A stretch of 64,000 nucleotides of DNA. Source: DATBQN01 sp963755825. Lineage in GTDB: Bacteria; Acidobacteriota; Thermoanaerobaculia; Multivoradales; UBA5704. Made by a program: the position numbers and the translations under genes. Positions 1 to 8,552 of this stretch are shown here, in pieces. Within the stretch, counting starts at the first letter, position 1, and each line of letters begins with the position of its first letter. A model generated the notes under the pieces. That model saw only the letters and a program-made list of their open reading frames with translations, was not told where the DNA came from and did no database searches. The DNA is taken from contig CAVWLA010000003.1 in NCBI GenBank assembly GCA_963755825.1, positions 3,013,837-3,077,836 of the forward strand, given 5' to 3'.

Positions 1-579
1 CTTGAGGTCGAGGATCTCGGCGGCGATCAGGGAGTTGCCCGAGGTGCTCGCGGCGAGGTGCCGCTCGGCGATGCGGAAGGCGGTCTCGGCGCTGCGCAGC
101 TCGCCCAGCACGCGCTGCGAGTTGCCGAGGTTGGCGTAGGCGCGCGCCCGCAGGTCGAGCACCCAGTTGGGGTCGTAGACGTCGCCCAGGTGGTGGGTGA
201 TGCGGACCGCCAGCTCGGCGAGGTCGGTGGCGTTCTCGGCGTCCTCGAAGACCGCCTCCTGGCTGTGGCGGAGGAGCAGGCTGCAGAGCCCCCAGGTCTG
301 GAAGTCCTCGCGCTCGTCGACCATCCGCAGCTGCTCCTCGAAGGGGTGCTGAGCGAGCCAGGCGAAGAGCTCGGGCGCCTCGCGGTGCTCCACCACGGCG
401 ATCTCCTCGTCCCAATGGCCGGCCTCGTGGAGCAGCCGCTGGATCTCGCCATACTTCGCCTGGCACTCGTCGCAGTTGGCGAACAGATGCGGCGCGATCT
501 CGGCGAGCACCTCGTCGTGCTCCATGCGGCCGGCGAGCCATCTCGCGACCATCTCCAGCGATGGATGAGAATTGGGCAC
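1..579 (-). CDS. zinc-finger/TPR-like protein, 3' end outside window
   Basis: The reading frame opens with GTG at 579, seven bases after a strong GGAGGGG ribosome binding site, and stays open to the window edge (193 residues seen). Residues 30-42 hold H-x5-C-x2-C (HLFANCDEC), like the zinc-binding motif of anti-sigma-type zf-HC2 domains. The rest is helix-rich; the part ending near residue 185 (ARAYANLGNSQRVLGELRSA) reads like tetratricopeptide repeats. Such zinc-finger/TPR proteins in acidobacteria may bind sigma factors or sense signals, but the role here is unknown. No transmembrane segment is visible in the part seen. The next gene upstream on this strand ends at a terminator, so this gene probably has its own promoter. 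Confidence 0.72.
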   Translation of the reverse strand, partial: MPNSHPSLEMVARWLAGRMEHDEVLAEIAPHLFANCDECQAKYGEIQRLLHEAGHWDEEIAVVEHREAPELFAWLAQHPFEEQLRMVDEREDFQTWGLCSLLLRHSQEAVFEDAENATDLAELAVRITHHLGDVYDPNWVLDLRARAYANLGNSQRVLGELRSAETAFRIAERHLAASTSGNSLIAAEILDLK

Positions 580-683
580 AGTCACTCCCCTCCGGCGGAC
601 GGTTCGTCAGACCTGGATTTTAGTTCAAGCTCCAAAGATGTAGTCTCTTTCGGTGCCCAAAAGGTGACAGGTGTCGAGAACAA

Positions 684-712
684 AAAGGGCCGGTCGACCC
701 GACCGGCCCTTT
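684..712 (-). terminator. Rho-independent terminator
   Basis: A perfect 13-bp stem (684-696 with 700-712) closes a 3-base loop. Read on the minus strand it is followed by TTTTTG. It lies about 40 bases downstream of the stop of the small secreted protein at 753-1046. Confidence 0.8.
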
Positions 713-752
713 CTCACCTTCCGCCGAGACATCCGCCGGAGGCCGGCGTCCG

Positions 753-1046
753 CTATTGGGTGGGGGCGGTCGGCAGGCCCATGACCGCGGCGGCGCCGCC
801 GGTTGCCTGGGCGGTGCCGGTCGGGCCCGCGGCGCGCACGCCGTTGGGGTCCCAGCCGCTCCCCTCCTCGCCCCACAGGGCGCGGATGCCCTGCCAGAGA
901 TGGGAGATGGGACCGGCGCTGGGGGCTCCGGCGGCGGCCGGGGCGGCGGCGTGGACCCGGCCGGAGCTCGGCCGCGCCGCGGCGATCGCCGGCACGAGGA
1001 CGAGGGTGGCGAGGAGGGCGGCGAGGGTGCGGTGGAAGCGGACCAT
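753..1046 (-). CDS. small secreted protein of unknown function
   Basis: This 97-residue protein starts at the ATG at 1046, which has AAAGGGGA eight bases upstream; an in-frame ATG 48 bases earlier lacks a ribosome binding site. Residues 1-22 (MVRFHRTLAALLATLVLVPAI) form a typical signal peptide, so export is likely. The mature part is Ala/Gly/Pro-rich with a small motif around SHLWQGIRALWGEEGSGWDPNG. I recognise no family. A clear terminator follows, so it appears to be a single-gene unit. Confidence 0.6.
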   Translation of the reverse strand: MVRFHRTLAALLATLVLVPAIAAARPSSGRVHAAAPAAAGAPSAGPISHLWQGIRALWGEEGSGWDPNGVRAAGPTGTAQATGGAAAVMGLPTAPTQ

Positions 1047-1225
1047 GAGTGTTCCCCTTTCGAGACAGATTTCCCCGGACGGCGGCATCGCCATCGGCGT
1101 ATGTCTCTACAGGGAATGGTCCAAAGAGGACAAAAAGGAGACAGCCGAAGAACATCCGCCCCGCGGCGCGCTCGGCGAGGTCCGCCGCGCGGGACCGGCC
1201 GGCGAGCGGCGGGCGTGCCGCCGGC

Positions 1226-1996
1226 TCAGGGCTTGGGGAGCGGCGGCAGCGGCGGCAGCGGCCGGCCGACGAGGCTCTGCGAGAGGTCGCCGGCGGTCGC
1301 CAGGAAGACGCCGGCGAGGAGCACCGCGGCGCCGAGACCGAGGCGTCTCAGGCTGGGCGGCAGGAAGCGGCTGGTGAGGAAGAGGACCGTCGACCCGGCG
1401 AGCGGCAGCCAGCCGCCGCCGGCGGCGAGCGCGCGCTGGAGGTCGGGCGGCAGGAGGAGCGCGTAGAGCGGCAGGGCGAGCCCGGCGGCGAGGGCGAGGA
1501 GCGGCCGGCCGGGGGCGAGGATCTCTCCGGCGCCGCCGGCGACGAGGAGCCGGCAGCCGGCGGCGAGGAGCAGCACGAGGAGGGGAGACGAGGGGCCCTC
1601 GCCCACCCGCACGATCTCGGCGAGGAAGGTCGCGGCGGCGAGCGAGGCGAGGCCGAGGACGGCGACGATCGGCCAGCCCTGGTTCTCCAGCCGGCCGCGG
1701 CCGAGGGCGAGGAGGAGATCGCCGCCGAGGAGGGCGGCGGAGAGCAGGGCGAGCACGCGGGCCGGCTGGCTGGCGAGGAGCGGCGAGAGGCCGGCGGCGT
1801 AGGTGGCGTCGGGACGGGCGCGGAGAAAGAGGAGCGCGGCGACCAGCGCTGCGAGGAGGAGCGGCAGCGCGGCATAGGCCCACCGCCGCCGCGCTGCGAG
1901 GGCTGCCTCGTCCTCGGCGCGGCGCAGCCGCCAGGGCACCACCGCCTGCGCCCCCCAGAGGGCGAGGACGACCGCGATGATCAACCCTCCCAGCAT
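1226..1996 (-). CDS. polytopic membrane protein, unknown function
   Basis: A 256-residue hydrophobic protein with roughly seven Leu/Ala-rich membrane segments joined by short Arg-containing loops, for example residues 1-20, 40-58, 78-98 and 105-126. Its ATG directly abuts the folK stop (TGA-ATG), so the two are almost certainly co-transcribed and translationally coupled. I see no catalytic or transport motif. The proline-rich tail (PLPPLPPLPKP) is probably cytoplasmic or periplasmic and unstructured. Confidence 0.65.
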   Translation of the reverse strand: MLGGLIIAVVLALWGAQAVVPWRLRRAEDEAALAARRRWAYAALPLLLAALVAALLFLRARPDATYAAGLSPLLASQPARVLALLSAALLGGDLLLALGRGRLENQGWPIVAVLGLASLAAATFLAEIVRVGEGPSSPLLVLLLAAGCRLLVAGGAGEILAPGRPLLALAAGLALPLYALLLPPDLQRALAAGGGWLPLAGSTVLFLTSRFLPPSLRRLGLGAAVLLAGVFLATAGDLSQSLVGRPLPPLPPLPKP

Positions 1997-2647
1997 TCAG
2001 CCCTCTCGGACACCCTTCCGGGCACCCTCCGGTTCGCCGCCGCCGCTCGAGGCGGCCCCTACCGTACCCGACTCCGGTGCCGCGGCATAGAGGAGCGCGG
2101 CGGGATCGCTCCAGGGAATGCGCTCGATCTCGTCCTCCTGACCGACGCCGGCGAGGAGCTCGGCGACGGTGGCGCCGCTCGGCGGCACGCGCAGGTCGGG
2201 CGCCAGATCGGCCAGAGGGGCGAGCACGAAGCGGCGGACGGCGAGGGCGGGGTGGGGGAGGGTGAGCTCCGCTGCGGCGGTGGTGCGGTCGCCGTAGAGG
2301 AGCAGATCGATGTCGAGCGGCCGAGGTCCGTGGCGGGGGCCGCGCCGCCGGCCGGCGGCGCGCTCGAGCGCCTTGGCGAGGGCGAGGAGCGCCTCGGGCT
2401 CCCAATCCGTCGCGGCGACGACGGCGGTGTTGAGGAAGGTGGGCTGTGCGGCGAGAAAGCGGGGCGAGCGGGGGAGGCTTCGATAGAGGGGCGCGACGGC
2501 GAGCGGACCGAGCGCGGCGGCGAGGCCGCGGACGGCGGCGGCGAGCCTCGCCTCCACCTCGCGGGCGGAACCGACGTTGCCGCCGAGCCCGAAGGCGGCG
2601 ACCCGCTCAGCTCCCCTCGTCGAGGTCCTCTTCCTCCTCCTCGTCAT
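1997..2647 (-). CDS. folK: 2-amino-4-hydroxy-6-hydroxymethyldihydropteridine pyrophosphokinase
   Basis: FolK transfers pyrophosphate from ATP to 6-hydroxymethyl-7,8-dihydropterin in folate synthesis. Family motifs are present: LGGNVG near residue 20, YRSLPRSP with AQPTFLNTAV, the nucleotide/metal motif RGPRHGPRPLDIDLLLYG (both catalytic Asp present), and LPHPALAVRRFVLAPL. The only canonical in-frame start I see (ATG 2647) makes the gene overlap the preceding FYDLN gene by 41 bases and has no good ribosome binding site, so the true start is uncertain. A C-terminal extension of about 50 residues beyond the kinase core is Ser/Gly/Glu-rich. Confidence 0.9.
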   Translation of the reverse strand: MTRRRKRTSTRGAERVAAFGLGGNVGSAREVEARLAAAVRGLAAALGPLAVAPLYRSLPRSPRFLAAQPTFLNTAVVAATDWEPEALLALAKALERAAGRRRGPRHGPRPLDIDLLLYGDRTTAAAELTLPHPALAVRRFVLAPLADLAPDLRVPPSGATVAELLAGVGQEDEIERIPWSDPAALLYAAAPESGTVGAASSGGGEPEGARKGVREG

Positions 2648-2918
2648 CGCCCAGATCGGCCTCGATCTCGGCGTCGCCGATGGCGTCGTCCGGCAGGTCC
2701 TCGATCGGCACGTCGTCGTCGACCTCGACCGGCTTGGGGGTGTCCACCTTGCGCTTGCGCCGTGCGGCCGGCGTGCTCGCCGAGCTGTCGCCGCGATCGG
2801 AGTCCTTCTGGTTCGCTCCGCACTTGGGGCAGATCGCCTCGGACTTGCCGAGGTCGTAGAACCGCGTCCCGCAGTTGTAGCACTCGTGTTTGTTTCCTAG
2901 GGTGTTGGGGTCGGCCAT
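2607..2918 (-). CDS. FYDLN-type zinc-ribbon protein (TIGR02300-like)
   Basis: A 103-residue protein with an N-terminal zinc ribbon (C14-x2-C17 and C30-x2-C33) enclosing RFYDLGKSEAICPKCG, the hallmark of the FYDLN_acid family. After a short basic stretch (ARRKRK), the C-terminal half is extremely acidic (DDEEEEEDLDE). The family's function is unknown; a nucleic-acid or RNA-polymerase-linked role is only a guess. GGGAGC precedes the ATG, and a consensus promoter lies about 45 bases upstream. It is the first gene of a folK-containing operon. Confidence 0.85.
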   Translation of the reverse strand: MADPNTLGNKHECYNCGTRFYDLGKSEAICPKCGANQKDSDRGDSSASTPAARRKRKVDTPKPVEVDDDVPIEDLPDDAIGDAEIEADLGDDEEEEEDLDEGS

Positions 2919-2966
2919 CGCTGCTCCCGTGCGGTCTCCGGGGGGACCGGTCTTTTCGAGGGCGCG

Positions 2967-2995
2967 AAGCTAGCATCGGCCCCCTGGGCTGTCAA
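2967..2995 (-). promoter_or_regulatory. sigma-70 promoter for the FYDLN-folK operon
   Basis: On the minus strand TTGACA (2995-2990) is separated by exactly 17 bases from TAGCTT (2972-2967). A start site near 2960 would give a leader of about 42 bases. Confidence 0.65.
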
Positions 2996-3001
2996 CCAAG
3001 C

Positions 3002-3030
3002 TTGCCTGGACCCGGCGCGGGCGCTACGAT
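3002..3030 (+). promoter_or_regulatory. promoter of lolA
   Basis: TTGCCT (3002-3007), 17 bases, TACGAT (3025-3030), then only nine bases to the ATG at 3040. There is no room for a normal leader, so the transcript would be leaderless or nearly so. It sits back to back with the divergent FYDLN promoter. Confidence 0.5.
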
Positions 3031-3039
3031 CGGCGAGCC

Positions 3040-3840
3040 ATGCAGAGCGCGCCCGCACACTCCTCGAGATTTCTCGCTCGCCATCTCGCGTCGGCTCTCC
3101 TGCTGCTGGCTGTCGCCCTCGCCGGCAGCCACGCCGCCCTCGCCGCCGGGCGCGCCAGCGCGGCGCCGGCCGCCGATCCGCGCGCCGCGGGCCTCACCGG
3201 CACCCAGCGCCTGCAGGCTCTCATCGACCGCGTCAAGCTCGAGCAGAAGAGCCTGCGCACTCTGCAGGCGCGCTTCGTCCAGCACCGCGAGAGCTCGCTC
3301 CTCGTCAAGCCCGAGGACTCGACCGGCGAGTTCTCCTACGCCGCGCCCGACCGGGTGCGCTGGGAGTACGCCAAGCCCAACCCGATCACCGTGCTCATCG
3401 ACGGCGACGAGATGACCACCTGGTACCGCGATCTCGGGCGGGCCGACAAGCTGAAGGTGGGGCGCTACTCGAGCCAGATCTTCAAGTACCTCGGGGCGAG
3501 CGGCTCGATGCAGTCGCTCCTCGACTATTTCACCGTCACCCTGGAGATCCCCAAGGCCGCGACCGATCCCTACCGCATGGAGCTGGTGCCGCGCTATGCG
3601 CGCATCGCCAAGCGCCTGAAGGCGATGACCATCTGGATCGACCCGCAGCGCTTCTTTCCCTCCCGCGTCCGCTACGTCGAGGGCGACGGCGACGTCACCG
3701 AATACGAGTTCAAAGATCTCGAGGTCAACCCGCAGATCCCCGGCGATCGCTTCGTCCTCAAGCTGCCGAGCGGCGTGCAGACGCGGGTGATCGACCTCGA
3801 GCGCGACGCCAGCAAGAGCAAGCCCGGCTCCGGGCGCTGA
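3040..3840 (+). CDS. lolA: outer membrane lipoprotein carrier protein LolA
   Basis: Periplasmic chaperone that takes lipoproteins from the LolCDE complex to the outer membrane. Residues 1-36 are a long basic/hydrophobic signal peptide. The mature protein has the LolA pattern: SLRTLQARFVQ, GEFSYAAPDRVRWEYAKP with the typical R-W-E-Y, a Val/Ile-rich strand before DGDEMTTWYRDL, and a late segment fitting the closing beta strands. Its 266 residues match the family. Presence of lolA argues for an outer membrane. A LolC/E-type protein is encoded far away at 36,566-37,819. Confidence 0.88.
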   Translation: MQSAPAHSSRFLARHLASALLLLAVALAGSHAALAAGRASAAPAADPRAAGLTGTQRLQALIDRVKLEQKSLRTLQARFVQHRESSLLVKPEDSTGEFSYAAPDRVRWEYAKPNPITVLIDGDEMTTWYRDLGRADKLKVGRYSSQIFKYLGASGSMQSLLDYFTVTLEIPKAATDPYRMELVPRYARIAKRLKAMTIWIDPQRFFPSRVRYVEGDGDVTEYEFKDLEVNPQIPGDRFVLKLPSGVQTRVIDLERDASKSKPGSGR

Positions 3841-3930
3841 GCCGCCGGCCGGCTCGGCGCCCGCCGGCCGACACTGCGCCGCCCGTGCCGCGGCCGCGCG
3901 CCCGCTCCAGCCCACCGCGCCCCACCTCGG

Positions 3931-5046
3931 ATGCCCCTCGACTTCGCCATCGACGCGACCTGCGGCGCCGCGCGCCGCGGCCGCCTGACGACCGCCCACG
4001 GCGTCGTCGAGACGCCGGCCTTCATGCCGGTGGGGACGCTCGGCGCCGTCAAGGGCGTGCCGCCGCAGGCGCTCGCCGAGGCGGGTGCCGAGATCTTCCT
4101 CGCCAACCTCTACCACCTGTCGCTGCGCCCCGGCGTCGACGTCATCGAGGGACTCGGCGGCATCCACCGCTTCACCGGCTGGGACGGGCCGATCCTCACC
4201 GACAGCGGCGGCTTCCAGGTGTGGAGCCTGGGCGGCCTGCGCTCGGTGGACGCCGACGGCGTCACCTTCAAGAGCCACCTCGACGGCTCGCCCCTCCGCT
4301 TCACCCCCGAAGGGGTCGTCGACCTGCAGGAGCGGATGGCGGTCGACATCGCCATGGTGCTCGACGAGTGCCCCCCCTGGCCGGTCGAGCCGGAGGTCGC
4401 CGCGGCGAGCTGGGAGCGCACCCTCGCCTGGGCGCGCCGGGCGGCCGCGGCGCGGCGCGGGCCGGACGGGGTGACGGCGCTCTTCGGCATCGTTCAGGGG
4501 AGCGTCTTCGCGGACCTCCGCCAGGCGGCCGCCGCGGCCCTCGCCGAGCTTCCCTTCGACGGCTTCGCCATCGGCGGCGTCTCGGTGGGCGAGCCGCCGG
4601 AGCTCCGCCGCGCCGTCGTCGAGTGGACGGCGCCGGCCCTCCCCGCCGAGCGGCCGCGCTACCTCATGGGGGTGGGCTACCCGGAGGACATCCTCCACGC
4701 GGTGGCCTGCGGCGTCGACCTCTTCGATTGCGTCCTGCCGGCGCGCAACGCCCGCCACGGCGTCCTCTTCACCCGCGAGGGAGTGCTCCGGATCAAGAAC
4801 GCACGCTACAAGAACGACCCGCGGCCGCCCGACCCGCTCTGCTCCTGCCCGCTCTGCTCGCGGCTGTCGCGCGCCTTCCTCCATCACCTCACGCGGGCCG
4901 GAGAGCTCACCGCGCCGGTGCTCGCGACGCTCCATAACCTGCGGCATTACCTTGACTTCATGGGGGAGGTCAGGCAAGCTATCTCGCTCGGTGCGCTAAC
5001 GGAACTGACCGCCAAACGCCGTTTCAATCCCCTGGAGTACCCTTGA
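3931..5046 (+). CDS. tgt: tRNA-guanine transglycosylase (queuine tRNA-ribosyltransferase)
   Basis: Exchanges guanine 34 for the queuosine precursor preQ1 in tRNAs with GUN anticodons. Catalytic features: TDSGGFQVWSL with the general-base Asp91, the active-site nucleophile region GVDLFDCVLPARNARHG near residue 265, the substrate loop GIVQGS, and a C-terminal zinc site CSCPLCSRLSRAFLHHL. Length 371 is standard. It precedes yajC-secD-secF, a common bacterial order (tgt-yajC-secDF). Confidence 0.95.
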   Translation: MPLDFAIDATCGAARRGRLTTAHGVVETPAFMPVGTLGAVKGVPPQALAEAGAEIFLANLYHLSLRPGVDVIEGLGGIHRFTGWDGPILTDSGGFQVWSLGGLRSVDADGVTFKSHLDGSPLRFTPEGVVDLQERMAVDIAMVLDECPPWPVEPEVAAASWERTLAWARRAAAARRGPDGVTALFGIVQGSVFADLRQAAAAALAELPFDGFAIGGVSVGEPPELRRAVVEWTAPALPAERPRYLMGVGYPEDILHAVACGVDLFDCVLPARNARHGVLFTREGVLRIKNARYKNDPRPPDPLCSCPLCSRLSRAFLHHLTRAGELTAPVLATLHNLRHYLDFMGEVRQAISLGALTELTAKRRFNPLEYP

Positions 5047-5089
5047 GCGGAGGAGCTCGCTGCGCAGGTCGCCCTGCCAGGGAATCGAC

Positions 5090-5434
5090 ATGACCGGAAT
5101 CATCCCTTCCACCTTCGGCATCCTCGCCGCCACCCCGGCGCCCGGCCCCCTCGGGGCCCTCCTCACCGGTCCCGTCGTGCCGATGGTGCTGATGTTCGGC
5201 GTCTTCTATGTCGTCCTCATCCTGCCCATGCGCAAGCGGCAGCGCCTCTTGCAGCAACAGATCGAGAACCTGAAGAAGGGGGACCGGGTGGCCACCAACG
5301 GCGGCCTCTATGGCGAGGTCGTCGCGATCGAGCCCACGGTCGTCCTGTTGAAGGTCGCCGACAACGTCCGCGTCCGCATCGCCAAGTCGGCGATCTCCGG
5401 ATTCGAGGACGACGGCACCAAGGGGGACAAGTAG
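5090..5434 (+). CDS. yajC: preprotein translocase accessory subunit YajC
   Basis: Small single-span inner-membrane protein that associates with SecDF. The membrane helix is MVLMFGVFYVVLILPM (about residues 44-60), followed by the conserved RKRQRLLQQQIENLKKGDRVATNGGLYGEV. An AGGGAA site precedes the ATG. It ends two bases before secD, so the two are co-expressed. Confidence 0.95.
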   Translation: MTGIIPSTFGILAATPAPGPLGALLTGPVVPMVLMFGVFYVVLILPMRKRQRLLQQQIENLKKGDRVATNGGLYGEVVAIEPTVVLLKVADNVRVRIAKSAISGFEDDGTKGDK

Positions 5435-5436
5435 CC

Positions 5437-7008
5437 ATGAACCGGAAACTGCTCGGCCGCGGCCTGGTGATCCTGGCCTCGGTCGTCGTCGCGGTGATCC
5501 TCGCCTATCCGCCGAAAGAGAAGATCAACCTCGGCCTCGATCTCCAGGGCGGCATGCATCTGGTCCTCCAGGTGCACACCGAGGACGCCGTGCGCGCCGA
5601 GGTCGACTCCGACATCGACCGGCTGCTCGCCACCGCCAAGGACAAGAGCTGGACCGGGGTGACCGCGCGCCGCGTCGGCGACCAATCGTTCCAGGTCGAC
5701 GGCGCCTCCGACAGCAACCGCGACGCGGTGACCCAGTACATCTCGACCAGCTTCCGCAACTACTCGCGGCCGCGCGGCGCCTCCGGACTCGTCTACCGCA
5801 TGGACGACAAGAGCGTCGCCGACAGCCAGCGGCTCGCCGTGCGCCAGGCGGTGGAGACGATCCGCAACCGCGTCGACGCCTTCGGCGTCGCCGAGCCGGT
5901 GATCCAGGAGGCGAGCAACAACCGCGTCGTCGTCGAGCTGCCGGGCGTCGACGACCCCGAGCGCGTGCGCCGGCTGATCAAGAGCACCGCCTTCCTGGAG
6001 TTCCGCCTGGTCTCCTATCCGCAGGGCGGCTCGGCCGGCCTGCCCACCCGCGAGGATGTCCTCCAGCACTACAACGGCCAGCTGCCGGCGGACCTCGAGA
6101 TCCTCGACGGCGACCGCATCGACAAGGAGACCCACCAGGCCGTCGGCAAGGAGTACTACGCCCTCGAGCGGCGCCGGGTGGTCACCGGCCGCGACCTCAA
6201 GAACGCGCGGCCCAGCCAGGGGCAGTTCAACCAGCCGGTGGTGCAGTTCACGATGACCCCGGCGGGCGGCCAGGCCTTCGGCCAGGCCACCGGCGCCAAC
6301 GTTGGACGGGGCCTCGCCATCGTGCTCGACGGCCGCGTCGTCTCGGCGCCGCGGATCAACTCGCGGATCAACGACTCGGGGATCATCGAGGGCAACTTCA
6401 GCCAGCAGGAGGTCGACGACCTGTCGACGGTCCTCCGCTCGGGCGCCCTCCCCGCCTCGCTGACCTACCTCGAGGAGCGCACCGTCGGTCCGTCGCTCGG
6501 CCGCGACTCGATTCAGGAGGGCCTGCGCGCCGGCATCGTCGGCACCCTCCTCGTCGTCGTCACCATGCTGCTGATCTACAACCTGACCGGCGTCAACGCG
6601 GTGATGGCGCTCGCCTTGAACATCATCATCCTCTTCGGCGGCATGGGCGCCTTCCACTCGACGCTCACCCTCCCCGGCATCGCCGGCGTCATCCTCACCA
6701 TCGGCATGGCGGTCGACGCCAACGTCCTCGTCTTCGAGCGCATCCGCGAGGAGCTCAAGGCCGGCAGGACGGTGCGCTCGGCGATCGACCTCGGCTTCCA
6801 GCACGCCTGGACGTCGATCATCGACACCCACGTCACCACCATCGTCTCGGCGATGATCCTCTTCCAGTTCGGCACCGGGCCGATCAAGGGCTTCGCCGTC
6901 ACCCTGGTCATCGGTCTTCTCGCCTCGCTGTTCACCGCGGTCTTCGTCAGCCGTTGGATCTTCGATCTGGTGCTCTCGCGGCGCCGGGTGCAGAGACTTT
7001 CGATCTAG
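5437..7008 (+). CDS. secD: protein translocase subunit SecD
   Basis: Proton-motive-force-driven component that pulls secreted proteins out of SecYEG. It has an N-terminal membrane helix, the motif LGLDLQGGMHLVLQV, a large periplasmic P1 domain, and from residue about 345 the transporter domain with GPSLGRDSIQEGLRAG, five further helices and GMAVDANVLVFERIREEL. Length 523 is typical. GGGGGA lies about a dozen bases before the ATG. Confidence 0.96.
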   Translation: MNRKLLGRGLVILASVVVAVILAYPPKEKINLGLDLQGGMHLVLQVHTEDAVRAEVDSDIDRLLATAKDKSWTGVTARRVGDQSFQVDGASDSNRDAVTQYISTSFRNYSRPRGASGLVYRMDDKSVADSQRLAVRQAVETIRNRVDAFGVAEPVIQEASNNRVVVELPGVDDPERVRRLIKSTAFLEFRLVSYPQGGSAGLPTREDVLQHYNGQLPADLEILDGDRIDKETHQAVGKEYYALERRRVVTGRDLKNARPSQGQFNQPVVQFTMTPAGGQAFGQATGANVGRGLAIVLDGRVVSAPRINSRINDSGIIEGNFSQQEVDDLSTVLRSGALPASLTYLEERTVGPSLGRDSIQEGLRAGIVGTLLVVVTMLLIYNLTGVNAVMALALNIIILFGGMGAFHSTLTLPGIAGVILTIGMAVDANVLVFERIREELKAGRTVRSAIDLGFQHAWTSIIDTHVTTIVSAMILFQFGTGPIKGFAVTLVIGLLASLFTAVFVSRWIFDLVLSRRRVQRLSI

Positions 7009-7038
7009 GTCTCGCCGGGTCGAGACAAGGAGCACGCG

Positions 7039-8376
7039 ATGGAGCTGCTGCGCGACACCCACATCGACTTCATGAAGTACCGGAAGTTCTGGATCTGGGT
7101 CTCCCTGGCCCTGGTCATGGGCGGCGTCTATGCGATCTGGGACCACGCCCGCCTGATGAAGCTGGGCATCGACTTCGCCGGTGGAACGACGGTCACCCTG
7201 CGCTTCAAGCAGGTCCCGCAGGTCGACGAGCTGCGCAAGCTGCTCGAGGCCCAGGGGCTCGGCGCCGCTGAGATCCAGCGCTTCGGCGGCGATGCCGAGC
7301 ACGAGGTGCTGATCAAGACCGAGGTGGTCAAGGGCTCCGAGGAAGGGAGCCGCGATCGCATCGTCGGCGCGCTCGACAAGCGCTTCAACCAGGGCCAGCA
7401 GGGGAAGCTGGACCTGAACCGCGTCGGCGCCGAGGCGACCACCCAGTTCCTGCTGCAGAACGACCCGGACCATATGGCGGCGCTGGGCGTCGACGGCGAG
7501 CGCGCCTTCTACGACAAGGCCGGCACCGCCATCCTCGCGGCGCGTCGCAAGCTCGCCATCTTCACCTCCTGGGACGAGGTGGCGAAGGCGCCGGGCGTCA
7601 CCCCGGCCGAAGTGCAGCTCTTCCAGCAGCGCGGCGCCCTCGGCGACTACGCGGTCATCGCGGTCGAGAACGTCGGCCCGCAGATCGGCAAGGAGCTGCG
7701 CCTGCAGGGCTTCCTGGCGGTGCTCTTCTCGCTCCTCGGCATGCTGCTCTACATCTGGTTCCGCTTCGAGCTGCGCTTCGGCATCGGCGCCATCATGGCG
7801 AGCATCCACGACGTGCTGGTGACGCTCTTCCTCTTCACGATCTTCCGCTTCGAGTTCAACCTGACGACGGTCGCCGCCTTCCTCACCCTCGTCGGCTACT
7901 CGACCAACGACACCGTCGTCATCTTCGACCGCATCCGCGAGAACATGCGGAAGAACCGCCGCAAGCCGCTCCTCGAGGTGATGAACGAGTCGATCAACCA
8001 GACGCTGTCGCGGACGATCATGACCTCCGGCCTCACCATGCTGACCGTCGCCTCGCTGCTCTTCCTCGGCGGCGACGTGCTGCGCGGCTTCGCCTTCGTC
8101 ATGACCGTCGGCATCATCGTCGGCACCTACTCGTCGATCTACGTGGCGAGCCCCTTCGCTCTCCTCTGGGAGCAGCTCTTCGGCGTCGGCGGCCGCTACT
8201 CGAAGAAGGGCGCCCCGCGCGCCGACGGCGAGCGGCTCGCCCCGGGTTCGGCCAAACCGGCGCTCAAGCAGGCGCAGGCGCAGCCGCCGGCCCTCGGCGA
8301 GCGTCCGGTGGCCCCCGGCGGCCCCCGTCCGGCGGCCAACCGGCCGCGCCCCAAGAAGGCCGGCAGCCGCCGCTGA
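7039..8376 (+). CDS. secF: protein translocase subunit SecF
   Basis: Partner of SecD. The N-terminal FWIWVSLALVMGGVYAIW helix and GIDFAGGTTVTLRF motif, GPQIGKELRLQG, and the later IHDVLVTLFLF and STNDTVVIFDRIRENMR segments are diagnostic. Ribosome binding site AAGGAG precedes the ATG. At 445 residues it is longer than many SecF proteins, owing to an insertion in the periplasmic part (about residues 125-200) and a Pro/Ala/Lys-rich cytoplasmic tail of about 60 residues (ends PRPKKAGSRR) that looks disordered. Confidence 0.95.
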   Translation: MELLRDTHIDFMKYRKFWIWVSLALVMGGVYAIWDHARLMKLGIDFAGGTTVTLRFKQVPQVDELRKLLEAQGLGAAEIQRFGGDAEHEVLIKTEVVKGSEEGSRDRIVGALDKRFNQGQQGKLDLNRVGAEATTQFLLQNDPDHMAALGVDGERAFYDKAGTAILAARRKLAIFTSWDEVAKAPGVTPAEVQLFQQRGALGDYAVIAVENVGPQIGKELRLQGFLAVLFSLLGMLLYIWFRFELRFGIGAIMASIHDVLVTLFLFTIFRFEFNLTTVAAFLTLVGYSTNDTVVIFDRIRENMRKNRRKPLLEVMNESINQTLSRTIMTSGLTMLTVASLLFLGGDVLRGFAFVMTVGIIVGTYSSIYVASPFALLWEQLFGVGGRYSKKGAPRADGERLAPGSAKPALKQAQAQPPALGERPVAPGGPRPAANRPRPKKAGSRR

Positions 8377-8403
8377 GCCGCAGATTCAGCCGTCTCTTTT
8401 CGC

Positions 8404-8435
8404 CGCCTCGCCGTGTCCCACGGCGAGGCGTTTTT
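8404..8435 (+). terminator. Rho-independent terminator after secF
   Basis: A perfect 12-bp GC-rich stem (8404-8415 with 8419-8430), 3-base loop and TTTTT. It ends the tgt-yajC-secDF unit. Confidence 0.88.
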
Positions 8436-8552
8436 GCTTGACGGGCGGCCGGCGCCCGCCGCGGGCATACGCGCTGCTCTATACTTGTTGACTCTCGGAA
8501 GACCTACCCGCTCGGTACCCTCGCGCTGCCCGACCGGGGCGGTCCCCATGCC

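Noticed and set aside
5308..7809. Very long antisense frame opposite yajC-secD-secF
   Set aside because: Arises from high GC; amino-acid use is shadow-like and the plus strand encodes clear Sec proteins.
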